A DNA stretch of 64,000 nucleotides from Alphaproteobacteria bacterium (lineage in GTDB: Bacteria > Pseudomonadota > Alphaproteobacteria > UBA9655). Within the stretch, counting starts at the first letter, position 1, and every line of letters begins with the position of its first letter. The position numbers were made by a program, and so were the translations under genes. Positions 28,355 through 39,351 of this stretch are shown here, piece by piece. Location: NCBI GenBank assembly GCA_019749915.1, contig JAIEPE010000015.1, positions 55,029 to 119,028 on the forward strand, in the 5' to 3' direction. The notes below the pieces were generated by a model. The model ran no database searches. It was not told where the DNA came from and worked only from the letters and a program-made list of their open reading frames with translations.

Positions 28355-29257
28355 ATGTCTGTTCTTGTTGATGCGTCCACGAAAGTTATTTGCCAAGGGT
28401 TCACAGGGGCTCAAGGAACCTTTCATTCGGAGCAAGCCATTGCCTATGGAACAAAAATGGTGGGAGGCATTACGCCTGGGAAGGGAGGAAGTGAACATCT
28501 AGGTTTGCCTGTTTTTGATACGGTTATGGAGGCTGTTCAAAAAACAGGAGCTATGGCATCTGTTATCTATGTGCCTGCTCCTTTTGCTGCAGATGCTATT
28601 TTAGAGGCCATTGATGCGGAAGTTCCTCTTGTTGTGTGTATTACAGAGGGAATTCCTATTTTGGATATGTTGCGTGTGAAACGAGCTTTGTGCGGCTCAT
28701 CTACTCGCCTTATTGGACCTAACTGTCCTGGGATCATTACGCCAGAGGGGTGTAAGATTGGCATTATGCCAGGGGCTATTCACAGGGCGGGAACTGTGGG
28801 AGTTGTCTCCCGCTCTGGGACCTTAACTTATGAAGCAGTGGCTCAAACAACAGCTGTGGGTTTAGGACAATCAACCTGCATCGGGATTGGTGGTGATCCC
28901 ATCAATGGCACCAGTTTTGTGGATTGTCTTGAATTATTTCATGCTGATCCTAAAACCGAATCCATTGTACTTATTGGAGAAATTGGAGGAACGGCCGAAG
29001 AAGAAGCTGCCTTATTTTTGAAATCATGCAAAAATCCTAAACCTGTAGTAAGCTTTATAGCAGGAGTGACAGCGCCTCCTGGAAGAAGAATGGGGCATGC
29101 GGGTGCTGTTATCTCTGGGTCCCAAGGAGGCGCTGAGGAAAAAATTGAAGCTTTAAAGAGTGCGGGTGTCGTTGTTGCTGACTCACCAGCAAAAATTGGA
29201 GAAACTCTTTATGAGGTTTTAAAAAGTGGGGTTTCTTTGAAAAAGGGACAAAAATGA
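28355..29257 (+). CDS. sucD: Succinyl-CoA synthetase alpha subunit
   Basis: This 300-residue CoA-binding subunit carries the phosphohistidine. The N-terminal Rossmann domain has [15 protein letters not shown] and [10 protein letters not shown]. The catalytic His lies in [12 protein letters not shown] near residue 247, and [10 protein letters not shown] is present. It forms the alpha2beta2 or alphabeta enzyme with SucC. It ends 15 bases before sucA. Confidence 0.97.
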   Translation: MSVLVDASTKVICQGFTGAQGTFHSEQAIAYGTKMVGGITPGKGGSEHLGLPVFDTVMEAVQKTGAMASVIYVPAPFAADAILEAIDAEVPLVVCITEGIPILDMLRVKRALCGSSTRLIGPNCPGIITPEGCKIGIMPGAIHRAGTVGVVSRSGTLTYEAVAQTTAVGLGQSTCIGIGGDPINGTSFVDCLELFHADPKTESIVLIGEIGGTAEEEAALFLKSCKNPKPVVSFIAGVTAPPGRRMGHAGAVISGSQGGAEEKIEALKSAGVVVADSPAKIGETLYEVLKSGVSLKKGQK

Positions 29258-29272
29258 AGGTTGAGTTTAGTT

Positions 29273-32146
29273 ATGAGTGATTCTAGAAACCCATCCTCCT
29301 CTTCAACATGGGCGGATGAAAGTCGCTCTTTTTTAACGGGTGATAACGCGCCTTATATTGCGCATATTTATGAATCCTATTTGGAAAATCCTTCAGCTGT
29401 CAGTCTTGATTGGCGCCATTTTTTCTCCTCTTTAGGAGAGAATGAAGGACAAGTCTTAAAGGATTTATTAGGCCCAAGCTGGGAGCGTCCTCCCTTAGAA
29501 GAAAAAAAAGAAATCTTGCCTTCCAAAGAAGTTACTTCCGAAGATGTTCAAAGCGCTATTGTGGATTCTATTCGAGCAATCATGCTCATTCGTGCGTACC
29601 GGGCTCGCGGTCATATGATTGCCAATTTGGATCCGCTGCATCTTGCGAAAGAAAATCATTATCCGGAACTGGATCCAAAAACCTATGGTTTTACGGAGGC
29701 GGATTATGATCGTCCGATCTTTATTTATGATGTTCTCGGTCTGGCTTATGCGACATTAAATGAAATTTTAGAGAGATTACGTAAGACCTATTGCGGAACT
29801 ATTGGTGTTGAATTTCTTCATATCCAAGATCCTGAGAAAAAACTTTGGCTTCAAAAACGCATTGAAGGTGAGGGAGAATTAGGCCTTGCTGAACCTATCC
29901 ATGATAGGCCCTTGCAAAAGAAGATTTTAAAGGAGTTGATTACGGCTGAAGCCTTTGAGCAATTTCTACATGTTAAGTATCCGGCTGCAAAGCGTTTTGG
30001 CTTAGATGGCGCTGAAAGTTTAATTCCAGGGTTGGAAGAGGTGCTGCGACACTCTTCTGAGCTTGGGGTGCAGGAAGTTGTTATTGGAATGGCCCACCGA
30101 GGGCGACTTAACGTTCTGGGAAATATTCTAGGAAAATCTTATCGTGCCATTTTTTCTGAATTTCAAGGACAAAATCCACAGCCCGACCAAGTGCAAGGGT
30201 CAGGGGATGTCAAATACCACTTAGGAACCTCCACAGACCGAGAGTTTGAAGGAAGGAAGCTACACCTTTCCTTAACAGCTAATCCGTCCCACCTTGAAGC
30301 AGTGGACCCCGTTGTTGTGGGTAAGGTCAGGGCTAAGCAAACTCAATACAAAGATGCTGAACGGAAGAAAATTATGGGTCTGCTTCTCCATGGGGATGCG
30401 GCCTTTGCAGGGCAGGGACTGGTGGCGGAAACCTTTATGCTTTCTCAGCTTCATGGATATCAAACGGGCGGAACTTTTCATATCATCATTAATAACCAAA
30501 TTGGATTTACAACTGCCCCTGCTTTTGCACGGTCCTCAGCTCACTGTTCCGACATTGCGATGATTGTTCAAGCCCCTATTTTTCATGTGAATGGGGATGA
30601 TCCAGAAGCTGTTGTTAAGGTGATGGGCCTTGCTGCTGAGTATCGTCATAGTTTTGGATCTGATGTGGTTGTCGACCTTGTTTGTTATCGGCGATTTGGG
30701 CATAACGAAGCTGATGAACCCTCCTTTACGCAACCTTTGATGTATAAAGCTATTAAAAAGGATCCTTTTACGAGCAAGGGTTATATTGAAAAATTACTCA
30801 AAGAAAAAGCTTTAACCCAAGAAGATGTGGAGGCTATTGAAAGAACAATAGAACATAATCTTCAGGAAAACTTCCAAGGATCAACTTCTTATCAACCATC
30901 AAAGGCAGATTGGCTTTCAGGAAAGTGGGAAGGGTTTGTTCCGAGCTCAACTTATAATGGGCATGAAGTAACTGGAGTTAAGAAAGAAACCATTGCTTCT
31001 ATAGGCGAAGCGCTAAGCCGAATCCCTAAAAACTTTCACCTTCATCCCAAACTTGAGCGATTCCTTTCCGGAAGAGGAGTTATGGGAAAAGGAGACGGCC
31101 CGATTGATTGGTCTTTTGCCGAAGCTCTTGCTTTTGGTTCCCTTCTTCTTGAAGACCATTTAGTTCGGTTGAGTGGTCAAGATTGTGGACGCGGAACCTT
31201 TAGTCAGCGTCATGCTATTTTATATGACCAAGAAACAGAAGAAAAGTATCTAGCCCTTAATCATATTTCACCAACCCAAGCCAGATTTGAAGTTTGGGAT
31301 AGTCCCCTTGCGGAAGCCTCAGTCCTTGGTTTTGAGGTAGGATATAGCCTTGCAGAGCCGCGCTCGCTTGTCTTATGGGAAGCGCAATTTGGTGACTTTT
31401 CTAATGGCGCCCAGGTGATTATTGATCAGTTTATTTCTGCAGGAGAAATGAAGTGGTTGCGGATGTCAGGACTCGTTATGCTTCTTCCTCATGGTTATGA
31501 AGGACAGGGGCCTGAGCACTCATCTGCCCGCCTAGAGCGCTATTTACAATTGTGCGCTGAAGACAACATGCAAGTGGTCAACTGTACGACACCAGCAAAC
31601 TATTTTCATGTATTAAGACGTCAGGTTCATCGCAAATTTCGTAAGCCTTTGATCATTATGACGCCTAAATCATTGCTGCGGTATAAGAAGTCCTTCTCCC
31701 CGATTTCTGATTTTGAAAATGGTACGTCATTTCAAAAAGTTATCCCTGACACCTTAACGCCTTCTTCTCGTATCAAGCGGGTTATTCTTTGCTCAGGCAA
31801 AATTTACTATGAATTGTTGGAAAGGCAGTTGGAAGAAGGGATTGAAGACATGGCTTTGATTCGTTTAGAACAGTACTATCCTTTCCCGAAGGAAACCCTT
31901 GCGAAGATTTTAAAACCATATAAAAACGCCGAGCTTGTTTGGTGTCAGGAGGAACCCATTAATATGGGTGCATGGACCTTTATTGATCGTCGCTTAGAAG
32001 ATGTGCTACAAGAAATTAATATAAAGGCAAAACGACCAATTTATGTGGGGAGGCCCGAATCAGCTTCTACAGCAACAGGTCTTTTAAGTCGTCATATTTT
32101 TGAACAAAACCTTATCATTAGCCAAGCGCTAGATCTTGTGAAGTGA
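29273..32146 (+). CDS. sucA: 2-oxoglutarate dehydrogenase E1 component
   Basis: This is the thiamine diphosphate-dependent decarboxylase of the 2-oxoglutarate dehydrogenase complex, about 957 residues. Key parts are the N-terminal E2-binding helix ([20 protein letters not shown]), [13 protein letters not shown], the ThDP-Mg motif from [13 protein letters not shown] to [11 protein letters not shown], and [10 protein letters not shown] place the start at ATG 29273 ([10 protein letters not shown]). A TTG at 29261 is in frame, but GAAGG at 29256-29260 is better placed for the ATG. It is followed seven bases later by sucB. Confidence 0.96.
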   Translation: MSDSRNPSSSSTWADESRSFLTGDNAPYIAHIYESYLENPSAVSLDWRHFFSSLGENEGQVLKDLLGPSWERPPLEEKKEILPSKEVTSEDVQSAIVDSIRAIMLIRAYRARGHMIANLDPLHLAKENHYPELDPKTYGFTEADYDRPIFIYDVLGLAYATLNEILERLRKTYCGTIGVEFLHIQDPEKKLWLQKRIEGEGELGLAEPIHDRPLQKKILKELITAEAFEQFLHVKYPAAKRFGLDGAESLIPGLEEVLRHSSELGVQEVVIGMAHRGRLNVLGNILGKSYRAIFSEFQGQNPQPDQVQGSGDVKYHLGTSTDREFEGRKLHLSLTANPSHLEAVDPVVVGKVRAKQTQYKDAERKKIMGLLLHGDAAFAGQGLVAETFMLSQLHGYQTGGTFHIIINNQIGFTTAPAFARSSAHCSDIAMIVQAPIFHVNGDDPEAVVKVMGLAAEYRHSFGSDVVVDLVCYRRFGHNEADEPSFTQPLMYKAIKKDPFTSKGYIEKLLKEKALTQEDVEAIERTIEHNLQENFQGSTSYQPSKADWLSGKWEGFVPSSTYNGHEVTGVKKETIASIGEALSRIPKNFHLHPKLERFLSGRGVMGKGDGPIDWSFAEALAFGSLLLEDHLVRLSGQDCGRGTFSQRHAILYDQETEEKYLALNHISPTQARFEVWDSPLAEASVLGFEVGYSLAEPRSLVLWEAQFGDFSNGAQVIIDQFISAGEMKWLRMSGLVMLLPHGYEGQGPEHSSARLERYLQLCAEDNMQVVNCTTPANYFHVLRRQVHRKFRKPLIIMTPKSLLRYKKSFSPISDFENGTSFQKVIPDTLTPSSRIKRVILCSGKIYYELLERQLEEGIEDMALIRLEQYYPFPKETLAKILKPYKNAELVWCQEEPINMGAWTFIDRRLEDVLQEINIKAKRPIYVGRPESASTATGLLSRHIFEQNLIISQALDLVK

Positions 32147-32153
32147 GGAAAAA

Positions 32154-33335
32154 ATGAGTGCTCAGTCGTCAAAAGATATTGTTGTCCCTCCCATGGGGGA
32201 ATCGATTACAGAAGCTACCGTTGCACGCTGGCTAAAGCAAAAAGGAGAGTCTGTAAAATTAGATGAACCTTTGGTCGAGCTGGAAACGGATAAGGTGACT
32301 CTTGAAGTGAGTTCACCTGCGACGGGCGTTTTATCTGAACAACTAGCTCCTCAAGGAGCGTCCGTGAATGTGGGCGCGATCATTGGGCGGGTCACAGAAG
32401 GGGTTGCTCTTGCAGTTTCTGTACCTACTCCGGCATCAAAACCTGCGCCTCAACACGAGGAAGAAATTCCCCTGTCTCCTTCTGTGCGTAAGCTTGTGGC
32501 TGAAAATCAGATTGATCCACGACGCATTGAAGGAAAGGGTAAAGAGGGACGCCTCACAAAAGGGGATGTTCTGACCCTTCTCGATAAGGGAAAAGTAGAA
32601 GAAGAAATCGTCGAAAAAAGTGTAAAACCAAATGACAATCGCATTGAGCGCGTCCGGATGAGTCGCCTTCGTCAGCGTATTGCTGAGCGCCTCAAAGAAG
32701 CCCAAAACACGGCGGCGATTCTGACCACCTTTAATGAAGTGGATATGACAAATGTGATGAACCTTCGTGTCGGGCTCAAAGAATCCTTTGAGAAAAAACA
32801 TGGGGTCAAATTGGGCTTTATGTCCTTTTTTGTCAAAGCTTGCCTTGTAGCTCTCAAGGAAATTCCTGCAGTGAATGCGGAAATTGAAGGCGATGAAATT
32901 ATTTATAAAAACTATTATGACATTGGCATTGCCGTTGGAACACCGCAAGGTCTCGTTGTGCCCGTTGTCAGGGATGCTAATAAGAAAAGCTTTGCTCAAA
33001 TAGAAAAAGATATTGCGGACTTGGGGCAGAAAGCTCGAGATGGCAAGCTTTCTATGCAAGAATTGCAAGGGGGGACCTTTACCATTACGAATGGCGGTGT
33101 TTATGGCTCCCTTATGGCAACGCCAATTCTGAACCCGCCGCAATCAGGGATTTTAGGAATGCACAAGATTCAAGAGCGTCCCGTTGCCATCGATGGAAAA
33201 ATTGAAATTCGTCCCATGATGTATCTCGCCCTTTCCTATGATCACCGTATTATTGATGGTAAGGAAGCGGTCACCTTTTTGGTGCGCGTGAAAGAGTGTC
33301 TTGAAAACCCAGAACGTATTTTATTGGATGTCTAA
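32154..33335 (+). CDS. sucB: Dihydrolipoyl succinyltransferase (E2)
   Basis: This is the E2 core of the 2-oxoglutarate dehydrogenase complex, transferring succinyl from lipoate to CoA. Its domains are a lipoyl domain with the modified Lys in [14 protein letters not shown] (near residue 45), a Pro/Ala linker, a peripheral subunit-binding domain ([14 protein letters not shown]) and a catalytic domain ending with [12 protein letters not shown], where His and Asp act. The length is 393 residues. GAGGA precedes the ATG. Confidence 0.97.
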   Translation: MSAQSSKDIVVPPMGESITEATVARWLKQKGESVKLDEPLVELETDKVTLEVSSPATGVLSEQLAPQGASVNVGAIIGRVTEGVALAVSVPTPASKPAPQHEEEIPLSPSVRKLVAENQIDPRRIEGKGKEGRLTKGDVLTLLDKGKVEEEIVEKSVKPNDNRIERVRMSRLRQRIAERLKEAQNTAAILTTFNEVDMTNVMNLRVGLKESFEKKHGVKLGFMSFFVKACLVALKEIPAVNAEIEGDEIIYKNYYDIGIAVGTPQGLVVPVVRDANKKSFAQIEKDIADLGQKARDGKLSMQELQGGTFTITNGGVYGSLMATPILNPPQSGILGMHKIQERPVAIDGKIEIRPMMYLALSYDHRIIDGKEAVTFLVRVKECLENPERILLDV

Positions 33336-33337
33336 AA

Positions 33338-34729
33338 ATGGATAAAAACAAAGTCGATCTTATCGTTATTGGGGCTGGACCTGGCGGTTATGTTGCCGCC
33401 ATAAGGGCTGCGCAATTGGGGCTTTCAGTTCTTTGTGTTGAAAAGCGAAAAACCTTAGGCGGAACGTGTCTTAATGTGGGCTGTATTCCTTCAAAAGCTC
33501 TTCTCTATTCGTCTCAAAAATTTGAAGAAGCAGGACATCTTCTGGCAGATCATGGGGTGAAGCTTGAAAAGCTTTCTCTTGATTTGAAAAAGATGATGGA
33601 GAGAAAAGAAAAGGTCGTTGAACAGCTCACCGGTGGTATTGATTATTTGTTCAAGAAAAACAAAGTACAGCATGCTGTTGGAGAGGCCCACATTCTTTCG
33701 GCAGAGGAAGTTAAAGTCAATAGAGAGACCTGGAAGACGAAGAATATTCTGATTGCCACAGGTTCGGAAAGCGCAAATGTTCCTGGAATTACGGTTGATG
33801 AAAAGAAAATTGTATCTTCCACAGGCGGCTTGAGCCTTGACCATGTTCCCGAAAAGTTGGTTGTTATTGGGGGAGGCTACATTGGCCTTGAAATGGGGTC
33901 CGTGTGGAATCGTTTGGGCTCAAAAGTTACCGTCGTTGAATTTATGGATCGTCTTGTCCCTGCCATGGATCATGAAATGGGAGCGGCTTTGATGAAAGCG
34001 CTGACCAAACAAGGGATCGATTTTAAGCTTTCAACCAAGGTTACGGGGATTAAAGAAGAAAAGAATAAGCTTACCCTGAGCCTTGAGGATGCCTCAGGGA
34101 AAAAAGAAAGTCTTGAAGCGGATACGGTACTCGTAGCAACAGGCCGCAAACCCTATACTCACGGTTTAGGGCTTGAGAAGATCGGCGTTGCTTTGAATGA
34201 AAAAGGTTTTATCGTTGTGAATGAGCGTTATGAAACCTCGGTTTCTGGAGTCTATGCCATTGGGGATGTGATTCCGGGGCCTATGTTGGCCCATAAGGCA
34301 GAAGAAGAAGGAATTGCAGCTGTTGAAATTATTGCGGGTCAAGCGGGTCATGTGAACTATGGGGCTATCCCTGCGGTGATTTATACCCATCCTGAAGTAG
34401 CCTCCGTTGGGAAATCGGAAGAAGAGCTAAAGGCGGAAGAGCGCACCTATAAGATTGGAAAGTTTCCTTTCCTTGCTAACAGTAGAGCCAAAGCGGTTGG
34501 GGACACAGAAGGTTTTGTAAAAGTCCTTGCCGACGCTCTTACGGATCAAGTTTTAGGTGTCCATATCATTGGCCTTGATGCAGGAACCTTGATTGCCGAA
34601 GCCGTTCTGGGAATGGAGTTTTCAGCCTCTGCTGAAGACATTGCCCGTACCTGTCATGCCCATCCGACCTTAAATGAAGCCGTTAAAGAAGCGGCGATGG
34701 CTGTTGATGGAAGAGCGATTCATATTTGA
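33338..34729 (+). CDS. lpd: Dihydrolipoyl dehydrogenase (E3)
   Basis: This 463-residue FAD disulfide oxidoreductase re-oxidises lipoamide for the 2-oxoglutarate and probably pyruvate dehydrogenase complexes. It has the FAD-binding GAGPGGYVAAIRAAQLG, redox-active Cys in GGTCLNVGCIPSKAL, NAD-binding GGGYIGLEMGSVW, AIGDVIPGPMLAHKA and the C-terminal His-Glu pair in CHAHPTLNEA. It is separated from sucB by two bases and is the last gene of the TCA series. Confidence 0.97.
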   Translation: MDKNKVDLIVIGAGPGGYVAAIRAAQLGLSVLCVEKRKTLGGTCLNVGCIPSKALLYSSQKFEEAGHLLADHGVKLEKLSLDLKKMMERKEKVVEQLTGGIDYLFKKNKVQHAVGEAHILSAEEVKVNRETWKTKNILIATGSESANVPGITVDEKKIVSSTGGLSLDHVPEKLVVIGGGYIGLEMGSVWNRLGSKVTVVEFMDRLVPAMDHEMGAALMKALTKQGIDFKLSTKVTGIKEEKNKLTLSLEDASGKKESLEADTVLVATGRKPYTHGLGLEKIGVALNEKGFIVVNERYETSVSGVYAIGDVIPGPMLAHKAEEEGIAAVEIIAGQAGHVNYGAIPAVIYTHPEVASVGKSEEELKAEERTYKIGKFPFLANSRAKAVGDTEGFVKVLADALTDQVLGVHIIGLDAGTLIAEAVLGMEFSASAEDIARTCHAHPTLNEAVKEAAMAVDGRAIHI

Positions 34730-34819
34730 TTTTTGAAGGCCACCTTTCTGTTAACCTTTTTTGTTCTCTTTCCCCTACAGTGCTGCCGTGATAAATTTAA
34801 GAAAAAAAGGGAGGTTTCT

Positions 34820-35365
34820 ATGCAATGGACAAATACGACAACAAAGTGGGGTGGAGTTGCGCAGCTTTTTCACTGGGGAATGTTTTTACTCATTATAGGT
34901 CAATATACTTTGGCTTATACCATGTTGAGTTTGCCGGATTCAGATGAAAAATTCTCTCTTTTTGCTTGGCATGAACAAATAGGTGTAACTCTCTTTTTGC
35001 TTGTTTTTATCCGTCTGTGGTGGCGTGAGCATACCCAATTGCCGCAAAATATAGACACAGCTCCCAAGTGGACGCAGCTTTTAAGTAAGCTGAATATCTG
35101 CGTTCTTTATTTTCTTTTGTTTGCTTTCCCTTTGTCAGGGCTACTGATGACAATTTTGGGAGGGTATTCTGTGAATTATTTTAATCTCTTTACGATTCCC
35201 GCGCTTATGCAAGGGCCCAATGAAATTGCGAAGATCCTCCTCAACATACATATCAGCTTTTCTTATGCTCTTTATGGTTTCGTTGCGGCCCATATTTTGG
35301 GCGGACTTTTCCACCGCTTTTTCCTGAGGGATAAGGTTCTCACGGGAATGCTGCCTCACAATTAG
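34820..35365 (+). CDS. Cytochrome b561-type di-heme membrane protein
   Basis: This 181-residue four-helix membrane protein of the prokaryotic cytochrome b561 family moves electrons within the membrane (in E. coli CybB reacts with superoxide). His residues suited to heme binding occur in VAQLFHWGMF, FAWHEQIGV, LLNIHISFSYAL and FVAAHILGGLFH. ATG at 34820 follows a strong AGGGAGG by five bases. The frame is open upstream to a TTG at 34733, but that extension lacks a good ribosome-binding site. Confidence 0.88.
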   Translation: MQWTNTTTKWGGVAQLFHWGMFLLIIGQYTLAYTMLSLPDSDEKFSLFAWHEQIGVTLFLLVFIRLWWREHTQLPQNIDTAPKWTQLLSKLNICVLYFLLFAFPLSGLLMTILGGYSVNYFNLFTIPALMQGPNEIAKILLNIHISFSYALYGFVAAHILGGLFHRFFLRDKVLTGMLPHN

Positions 35366-35371
35366 CTGGGC

Positions 35372-35674
35372 TCAGACTCCCCGCATGCGGGCACAAGTAA
35401 AATTTGTTCCATAGGTTTTGGGATGAATAGAATTTTGAGTGGAATTATATATCTTATATCGAAACCCCTTCATTTTTGCATATTGAAGGGCTTCTTCTAA
35501 GGAGGGAAAGGAAAGCTGGAGCTCTTCCTTCATATCAACTGAGGAGACCCATCCCATAAGTGGATCAGGTCTTAAGGGGTCACGGGTTTCAAATTCCACC
35601 CGCCACTCTTTTATTTTTCCTTTTCCAGCTTGCATTGCTGATTGACAAGGTTGATAAATACGGACAGTCGTCAT
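35372..35674 (-). CDS. Complex I accessory subunit, NDUFS4-like
   Basis: This 100-residue protein is of the ETC complex I subunit (NDUFS4, 18 kDa/AQDQ) family. It opens VRIYQPCQSAMQAGKGK, followed by WRVEFETRDPLRPDPLMGW and a C-terminal segment with Tyr-Ala-rich helix EALQYAKMKGFRY. In alphaproteobacteria this protein binds the peripheral arm of NADH:quinone oxidoreductase. It stands alone, away from any nuo gene in this window. Confidence 0.9.
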   Translation of the reverse strand: MTTVRIYQPCQSAMQAGKGKIKEWRVEFETRDPLRPDPLMGWVSSVDMKEELQLSFPSLEEALQYAKMKGFRYKIYNSTQNSIHPKTYGTNFTCARMRGV

Positions 35675-35728
35675 AGGCTTTCTCCTATGATAAGATTAGC
35701 ATAAAGCGAGGATTAAAGTAAGGCAAAG

Positions 35729-36382
35729 ATGACACAAAATACCTCTTCTTCTTCCATTGCGCGCCGTGGATTTATGTTGGTTCTCTCTTCTCCTTCGGGG
35801 GCGGGGAAAACAACGATTGCGAGAAAAGTTTTGGAGAGTGAAGATGAACTCGTCCTTTCAATTTCCGTGACAACACGCCCTAAAAGAAGTTCTGAAAAGG
35901 AAGGGAGCGATTATTTTTTTGTGGATGAGGGCATCTTTTCCCAGATGGTGGATACCAAGCAATTTTTAGAGCATGCCCAAGTTTATGGCTATTATTATGG
36001 GACGCCGCGAGCCACCATAGAAGAGCTTCTTGCTATGGGCACAGACGTTCTTTTTGATATTGATTGGCAAGGAACTCAACAATTAAAACAGACAGCCTTA
36101 AATGACTTGGTCAGTGTTTTTATCCTTCCTCCCACCATAGAAGATCTTGAAAAGCGTCTTTATACCCGTGGAGAGGATTCGGAAGAAGTTGTCAGAAAGC
36201 GTATGAGACAAGCCCAACATGAATGCAGCCACTGGGCGGAATATGACTATGTGATTATTAATGAGGCGCTTGAAGAAAGCATTCAAAAGGTACGTTCTAT
36301 AGTTCAGGCCGAGCGTTTGAAAAGGCGTCGACAAATTGGCCTTGTGAATTTCGTCAATAGGCTGCGGGAAACAAAAAAATAA
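35729..36382 (+). CDS. gmk: Guanylate kinase
   Basis: Phosphorylates GMP to GDP. The 217-residue protein has P-loop SSPSGAGKTTIA near residue 19, the GMP-binding SVTTRPKRSSEKEG and DYFFV segments, and FDIDWQGTQQL. The stop overlaps the SURF1 start by one base (TAATG). AAGG precedes the ATG by six bases. Confidence 0.96.
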   Translation: MTQNTSSSSIARRGFMLVLSSPSGAGKTTIARKVLESEDELVLSISVTTRPKRSSEKEGSDYFFVDEGIFSQMVDTKQFLEHAQVYGYYYGTPRATIEELLAMGTDVLFDIDWQGTQQLKQTALNDLVSVFILPPTIEDLEKRLYTRGEDSEEVVRKRMRQAQHECSHWAEYDYVIINEALEESIQKVRSIVQAERLKRRRQIGLVNFVNRLRETKK

Positions 36383-37032
36383 TGAAGGGAAAGAAATCCT
36401 TCTTTGCTTTTGGACTCCTTTCTATCTTCATTTTCTTCGGTTTAGGCACATGGCAAGTTTATAGAAAGGGGGAGAAGGAGGCTCTTTTGAAAAATTTGGA
36501 GATGGCTCAAAAAGCCCTTCCTGAAAATCTTGATTCTGTGAAGGCAGCAAAAGCTCTTCAGCCCATTTTTGCCCAAGGGCATTTCCTTGCCGAAAAAACA
36601 ATTTTTCTTAAAGCCAAAATCCATCAAGGGAAAAGCGGCGTTTATGTTTTAAATGTTTTTCAAACCCAGGGAGGAAAATACCTTCTCGTGCAACGAGGAT
36701 GGGCATCTGATGAGATTACAACGCTTCCTCAAGGAGATTTAAAGGTGGAAGGGGTGTTAAGAGCGCCTGCTCCTCCCAATTATTTTCAACCCCTCAATAA
36801 CCCACCCACTTATTTTTGGATAGACATGCCTCTTCTCTCCGAGACGTTAAATGTGCCTCTTTTGCCTTATTACCTTGTAGCAACCTCTTCCGATGATGCA
36901 GAAATTTTCCCTTTGAAAGCCTTTCCTTCCCTTACGAATAATCACCTTCAGTATGCCCTTACGTGGTATTTTCTTGCATTTGCCCTTGGAATTATGCTTT
37001 TGTGGCATAAATATTTTTATTTAAAAAGGTGA
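36382..37032 (+). CDS. SURF1 family cytochrome oxidase assembly factor
   Basis: SURF1 proteins help insert heme a into cytochrome c oxidase subunit I. The 216-residue protein has the typical two flanking membrane helices (residues 7-26 and 194-211) around a periplasmic domain with LVQRGWAS and the loop FQPLNNPPTYFWIDMP. Its target, an aa3-type oxidase, is encoded a few kilobases on. It starts on the last base of gmk and ends adjacent to the M16 peptidase. Confidence 0.92.
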   Translation: MKGKKSFFAFGLLSIFIFFGLGTWQVYRKGEKEALLKNLEMAQKALPENLDSVKAAKALQPIFAQGHFLAEKTIFLKAKIHQGKSGVYVLNVFQTQGGKYLLVQRGWASDEITTLPQGDLKVEGVLRAPAPPNYFQPLNNPPTYFWIDMPLLSETLNVPLLPYYLVATSSDDAEIFPLKAFPSLTNNHLQYALTWYFLAFALGIMLLWHKYFYLKR

Positions 37033-38268
37033 ATGATGACTGTTAAAATTACAACTCTTGATAATGGTTTACGTATTATTACTGATGATATTCCAGGAAT
37101 TCTTTCCGCAAGCCTTGGATTATGGGTTGATGTGGGCGCTCGTTATGAGTCACCAGAAGTCAATGGAATTTCTCACTTTTTAGAGCATATGGCTTTTAAA
37201 GGGACCACCACCCGTTCTGCAAAACAAATTGCTGAAGAAATTGAAAATGTAGGTGGCCATTTGAATGCCTATACCTCAAAAGAAAACACAGCTTACCATG
37301 CGCGTGTTCTCGAAAATGATGTGCCTTTGGCTTTAGAAATCATTGCGGACATTATTCAAAATTCAACCTTTGAACCTGTGGAAGTTGAGCGGGAGCGGGA
37401 AGTCATTCTTCAAGAAATTGGGCAAGCTTATGACACACCCGATGACATCATCTTTGACTATTTCCAAGAAACCGCTTTCCCCAATCATCCTTTGGGACGT
37501 CCGATCCTTGGTAGCCCAGATAATGTGCGCCGCATTCAGCAAAGTGATTTGAAAAAATATATGACCCAAGAATACAGCGCTTCTCGTATGATTTTTGCTG
37601 CGACAGGAGCTGTGAAACATGAGCAGATTGTAGACCTCTGTCAAAAGCATTTTGCTAAGCTTTCTAACCATGAAACACAAAACTATGAAAAATCCAGCTA
37701 TCAAGGCGGGCACTTTTTTCAAAATCGTCAACTGGAGCAAGTTCACCTTTTGGTGGGATATGAATCCTGTCCCTATGGACACTCTGATTTTTTCCCCCTT
37801 TCCGTCTTTTCAAGTTTGTTAGGGGGCGGAATGTCGTCCCGACTTTTCCAAGAAGTGCGTGAAAAGCGCGGCCTTGTGTATACGGTCTATTCCTTTAACA
37901 CCTCTTTCAGGGATGCGGGTATTTTTGGCATTTATGCAGGAACCGGTGAAAAACAGGTGGAAGAGCTTCTTCCCACCATTAAAAATGTCTTTGAAACTTT
38001 TCCTCATACCCTTGAGGATAAGGAAATTGATCGCAGTAAAGCTCAACTAAAAGCGGGGATTTTGATGTCCCTTGAGAGCACGTCGAGCCGCTGTGAACAA
38101 TTAGCGCAGCAAATGATGATCTATAAGCACCATGTTCCCCCTCAGGAAATTATTGAAAAAGTGAACGCCGTTACCCGGGAAAACCTTATTGATGTGGCCC
38201 AGCGCTTAATTTCCAAGTCTCCCACTTTTGTTTCTATTGGACCTGGGAAAGGGAGACAGTGGAGCTAA
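37033..38268 (+). CDS. M16 zinc peptidase (mitochondrial processing peptidase-like)
   Basis: This 411-residue M16B-family metallopeptidase has the inverted zinc motif HFLEH (in ISHFLEHMAFKG, near residue 47) and a downstream Glu in the EVEREREVILQEI helix. YTSKENTAYHARV and GGGMSSRLFQEVREKRGLVY are strongly like the beta subunit of mitochondrial processing peptidase and its alphaproteobacterial relatives. The start ATG directly follows the SURF1 stop, so the gene is co-transcribed with gmk and SURF1. Confidence 0.93.
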   Translation: MMTVKITTLDNGLRIITDDIPGILSASLGLWVDVGARYESPEVNGISHFLEHMAFKGTTTRSAKQIAEEIENVGGHLNAYTSKENTAYHARVLENDVPLALEIIADIIQNSTFEPVEVEREREVILQEIGQAYDTPDDIIFDYFQETAFPNHPLGRPILGSPDNVRRIQQSDLKKYMTQEYSASRMIFAATGAVKHEQIVDLCQKHFAKLSNHETQNYEKSSYQGGHFFQNRQLEQVHLLVGYESCPYGHSDFFPLSVFSSLLGGGMSSRLFQEVREKRGLVYTVYSFNTSFRDAGIFGIYAGTGEKQVEELLPTIKNVFETFPHTLEDKEIDRSKAQLKAGILMSLESTSSRCEQLAQQMMIYKHHVPPQEIIEKVNAVTRENLIDVAQRLISKSPTFVSIGPGKGRQWS

Positions 38269-38409
38269 TATAAATATTTGAAATCAAGAGAATGAGCATC
38301 ATATATTAAATCATTCTGCTTTTTGTCAGAAAAGAATCTTTCTTAACAATCTCTTAAGTATTTTCAGATCTAATAATATTTATGAAAAATAAAAGATAAG
38401 TGAGATATT

Positions 38410-39351
38410 ATGGCAAGACCAAAAATTTCTATTATTGGAGCAGGAGATATTGGTGGTACAGTTGCTCACTTAATTGCACTAAAAGAATTAGGTGATATTG
38501 TCCTCTTTGATATTATTCCTGATTTGCCCCAAGGTAAAGCTCTTGATATTTCTGAGTCCTTTCCTATCGAGCGTATAGATGTTTCTCTTGTTGGCACAAA
38601 TGATTATAGAGACATTCAAAATTCAGATGTTGTGATTGTTACGGCTGGGTTACGACGGATATCAGGTATGAAGCCTTATGACTTGCTTTCAGGAAGTGCT
38701 GAAATTATTCGTGAAATTGCTCCTAACATTAAAAAACAATGTCCGAATGCTTTCATTATTGTTGTAAGCAATCCTCTTGATGCCATGGTATGGTTGTTTC
38801 AAAAAGAATCAGGTCTGCCTCATCAGCGTGTTGTGGGGATGGCTGGTGTTTTAGATGGGTCTCGCTATAATTATTTTCTAGCAAAAGAGTTCAATATTTC
38901 TGTAAAAAGCGTAGCAGGTGAAATGTTAGGAGGACACCGAGAAATAGCTGTTCCTCTTACAGATCATTCGTCAGTTGCTGGTATTTCATTGCCAAATCTT
39001 GTTAAAATGGGATGGATAACCCAAGAACGTTTGGATGCAATTGTTAAGCATACACGAGAAGCTGGTGGGGAGATTGCCAGTCTTCTGCAAACCAAAACGG
39101 CCTATTACGCGCCTGCATCTGCTACAGTGGCTATGGTGAATGCTCACCTAAAAGATGTGAAACGCATTTTTCCTTGTGCGGTTTGGCTTAATGGGGAATA
39201 TGGAATTAAAGATTTGTATTTTGGGGTTCCTGTTATTCTTGGTGCAGGTGGGGTGGAAAAAGTTATTGAAATTGATCTCAGTCCAAGTGAGAAAGCTATG
39301 TTTGATGAATCCCTTGCAAAGGTAAAAGAAATGATTGATGCTGTAAGATAA
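38410..39351 (+). CDS. Second malate dehydrogenase-like protein, divergent active site
   Basis: This 313-residue paralogue of the Mdh at 26197 keeps an intact NAD-binding fold (IIGAGDIGGTVAHL), the SNPLDAM motif, VLDGSRY with catalytic Asp and Arg, and the active-site His. The substrate loop reads GLRRISGMKPYDLL instead of [14 protein letters not shown], so the mobile-loop Arg (LDH Arg109 equivalent) is replaced by Pro. The GHGD motif reads GHRE. It may therefore have weak, altered or no malate dehydrogenase activity. The frame is intact with a GTGAGA site before the ATG, so it seems to be under selection. It stands alone between M16 and ctaE and appears more AT-rich than mdh. Confidence 0.88.
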   Translation: MARPKISIIGAGDIGGTVAHLIALKELGDIVLFDIIPDLPQGKALDISESFPIERIDVSLVGTNDYRDIQNSDVVIVTAGLRRISGMKPYDLLSGSAEIIREIAPNIKKQCPNAFIIVVSNPLDAMVWLFQKESGLPHQRVVGMAGVLDGSRYNYFLAKEFNISVKSVAGEMLGGHREIAVPLTDHSSVAGISLPNLVKMGWITQERLDAIVKHTREAGGEIASLLQTKTAYYAPASATVAMVNAHLKDVKRIFPCAVWLNGEYGIKDLYFGVPVILGAGGVEKVIEIDLSPSEKAMFDESLAKVKEMIDAVR

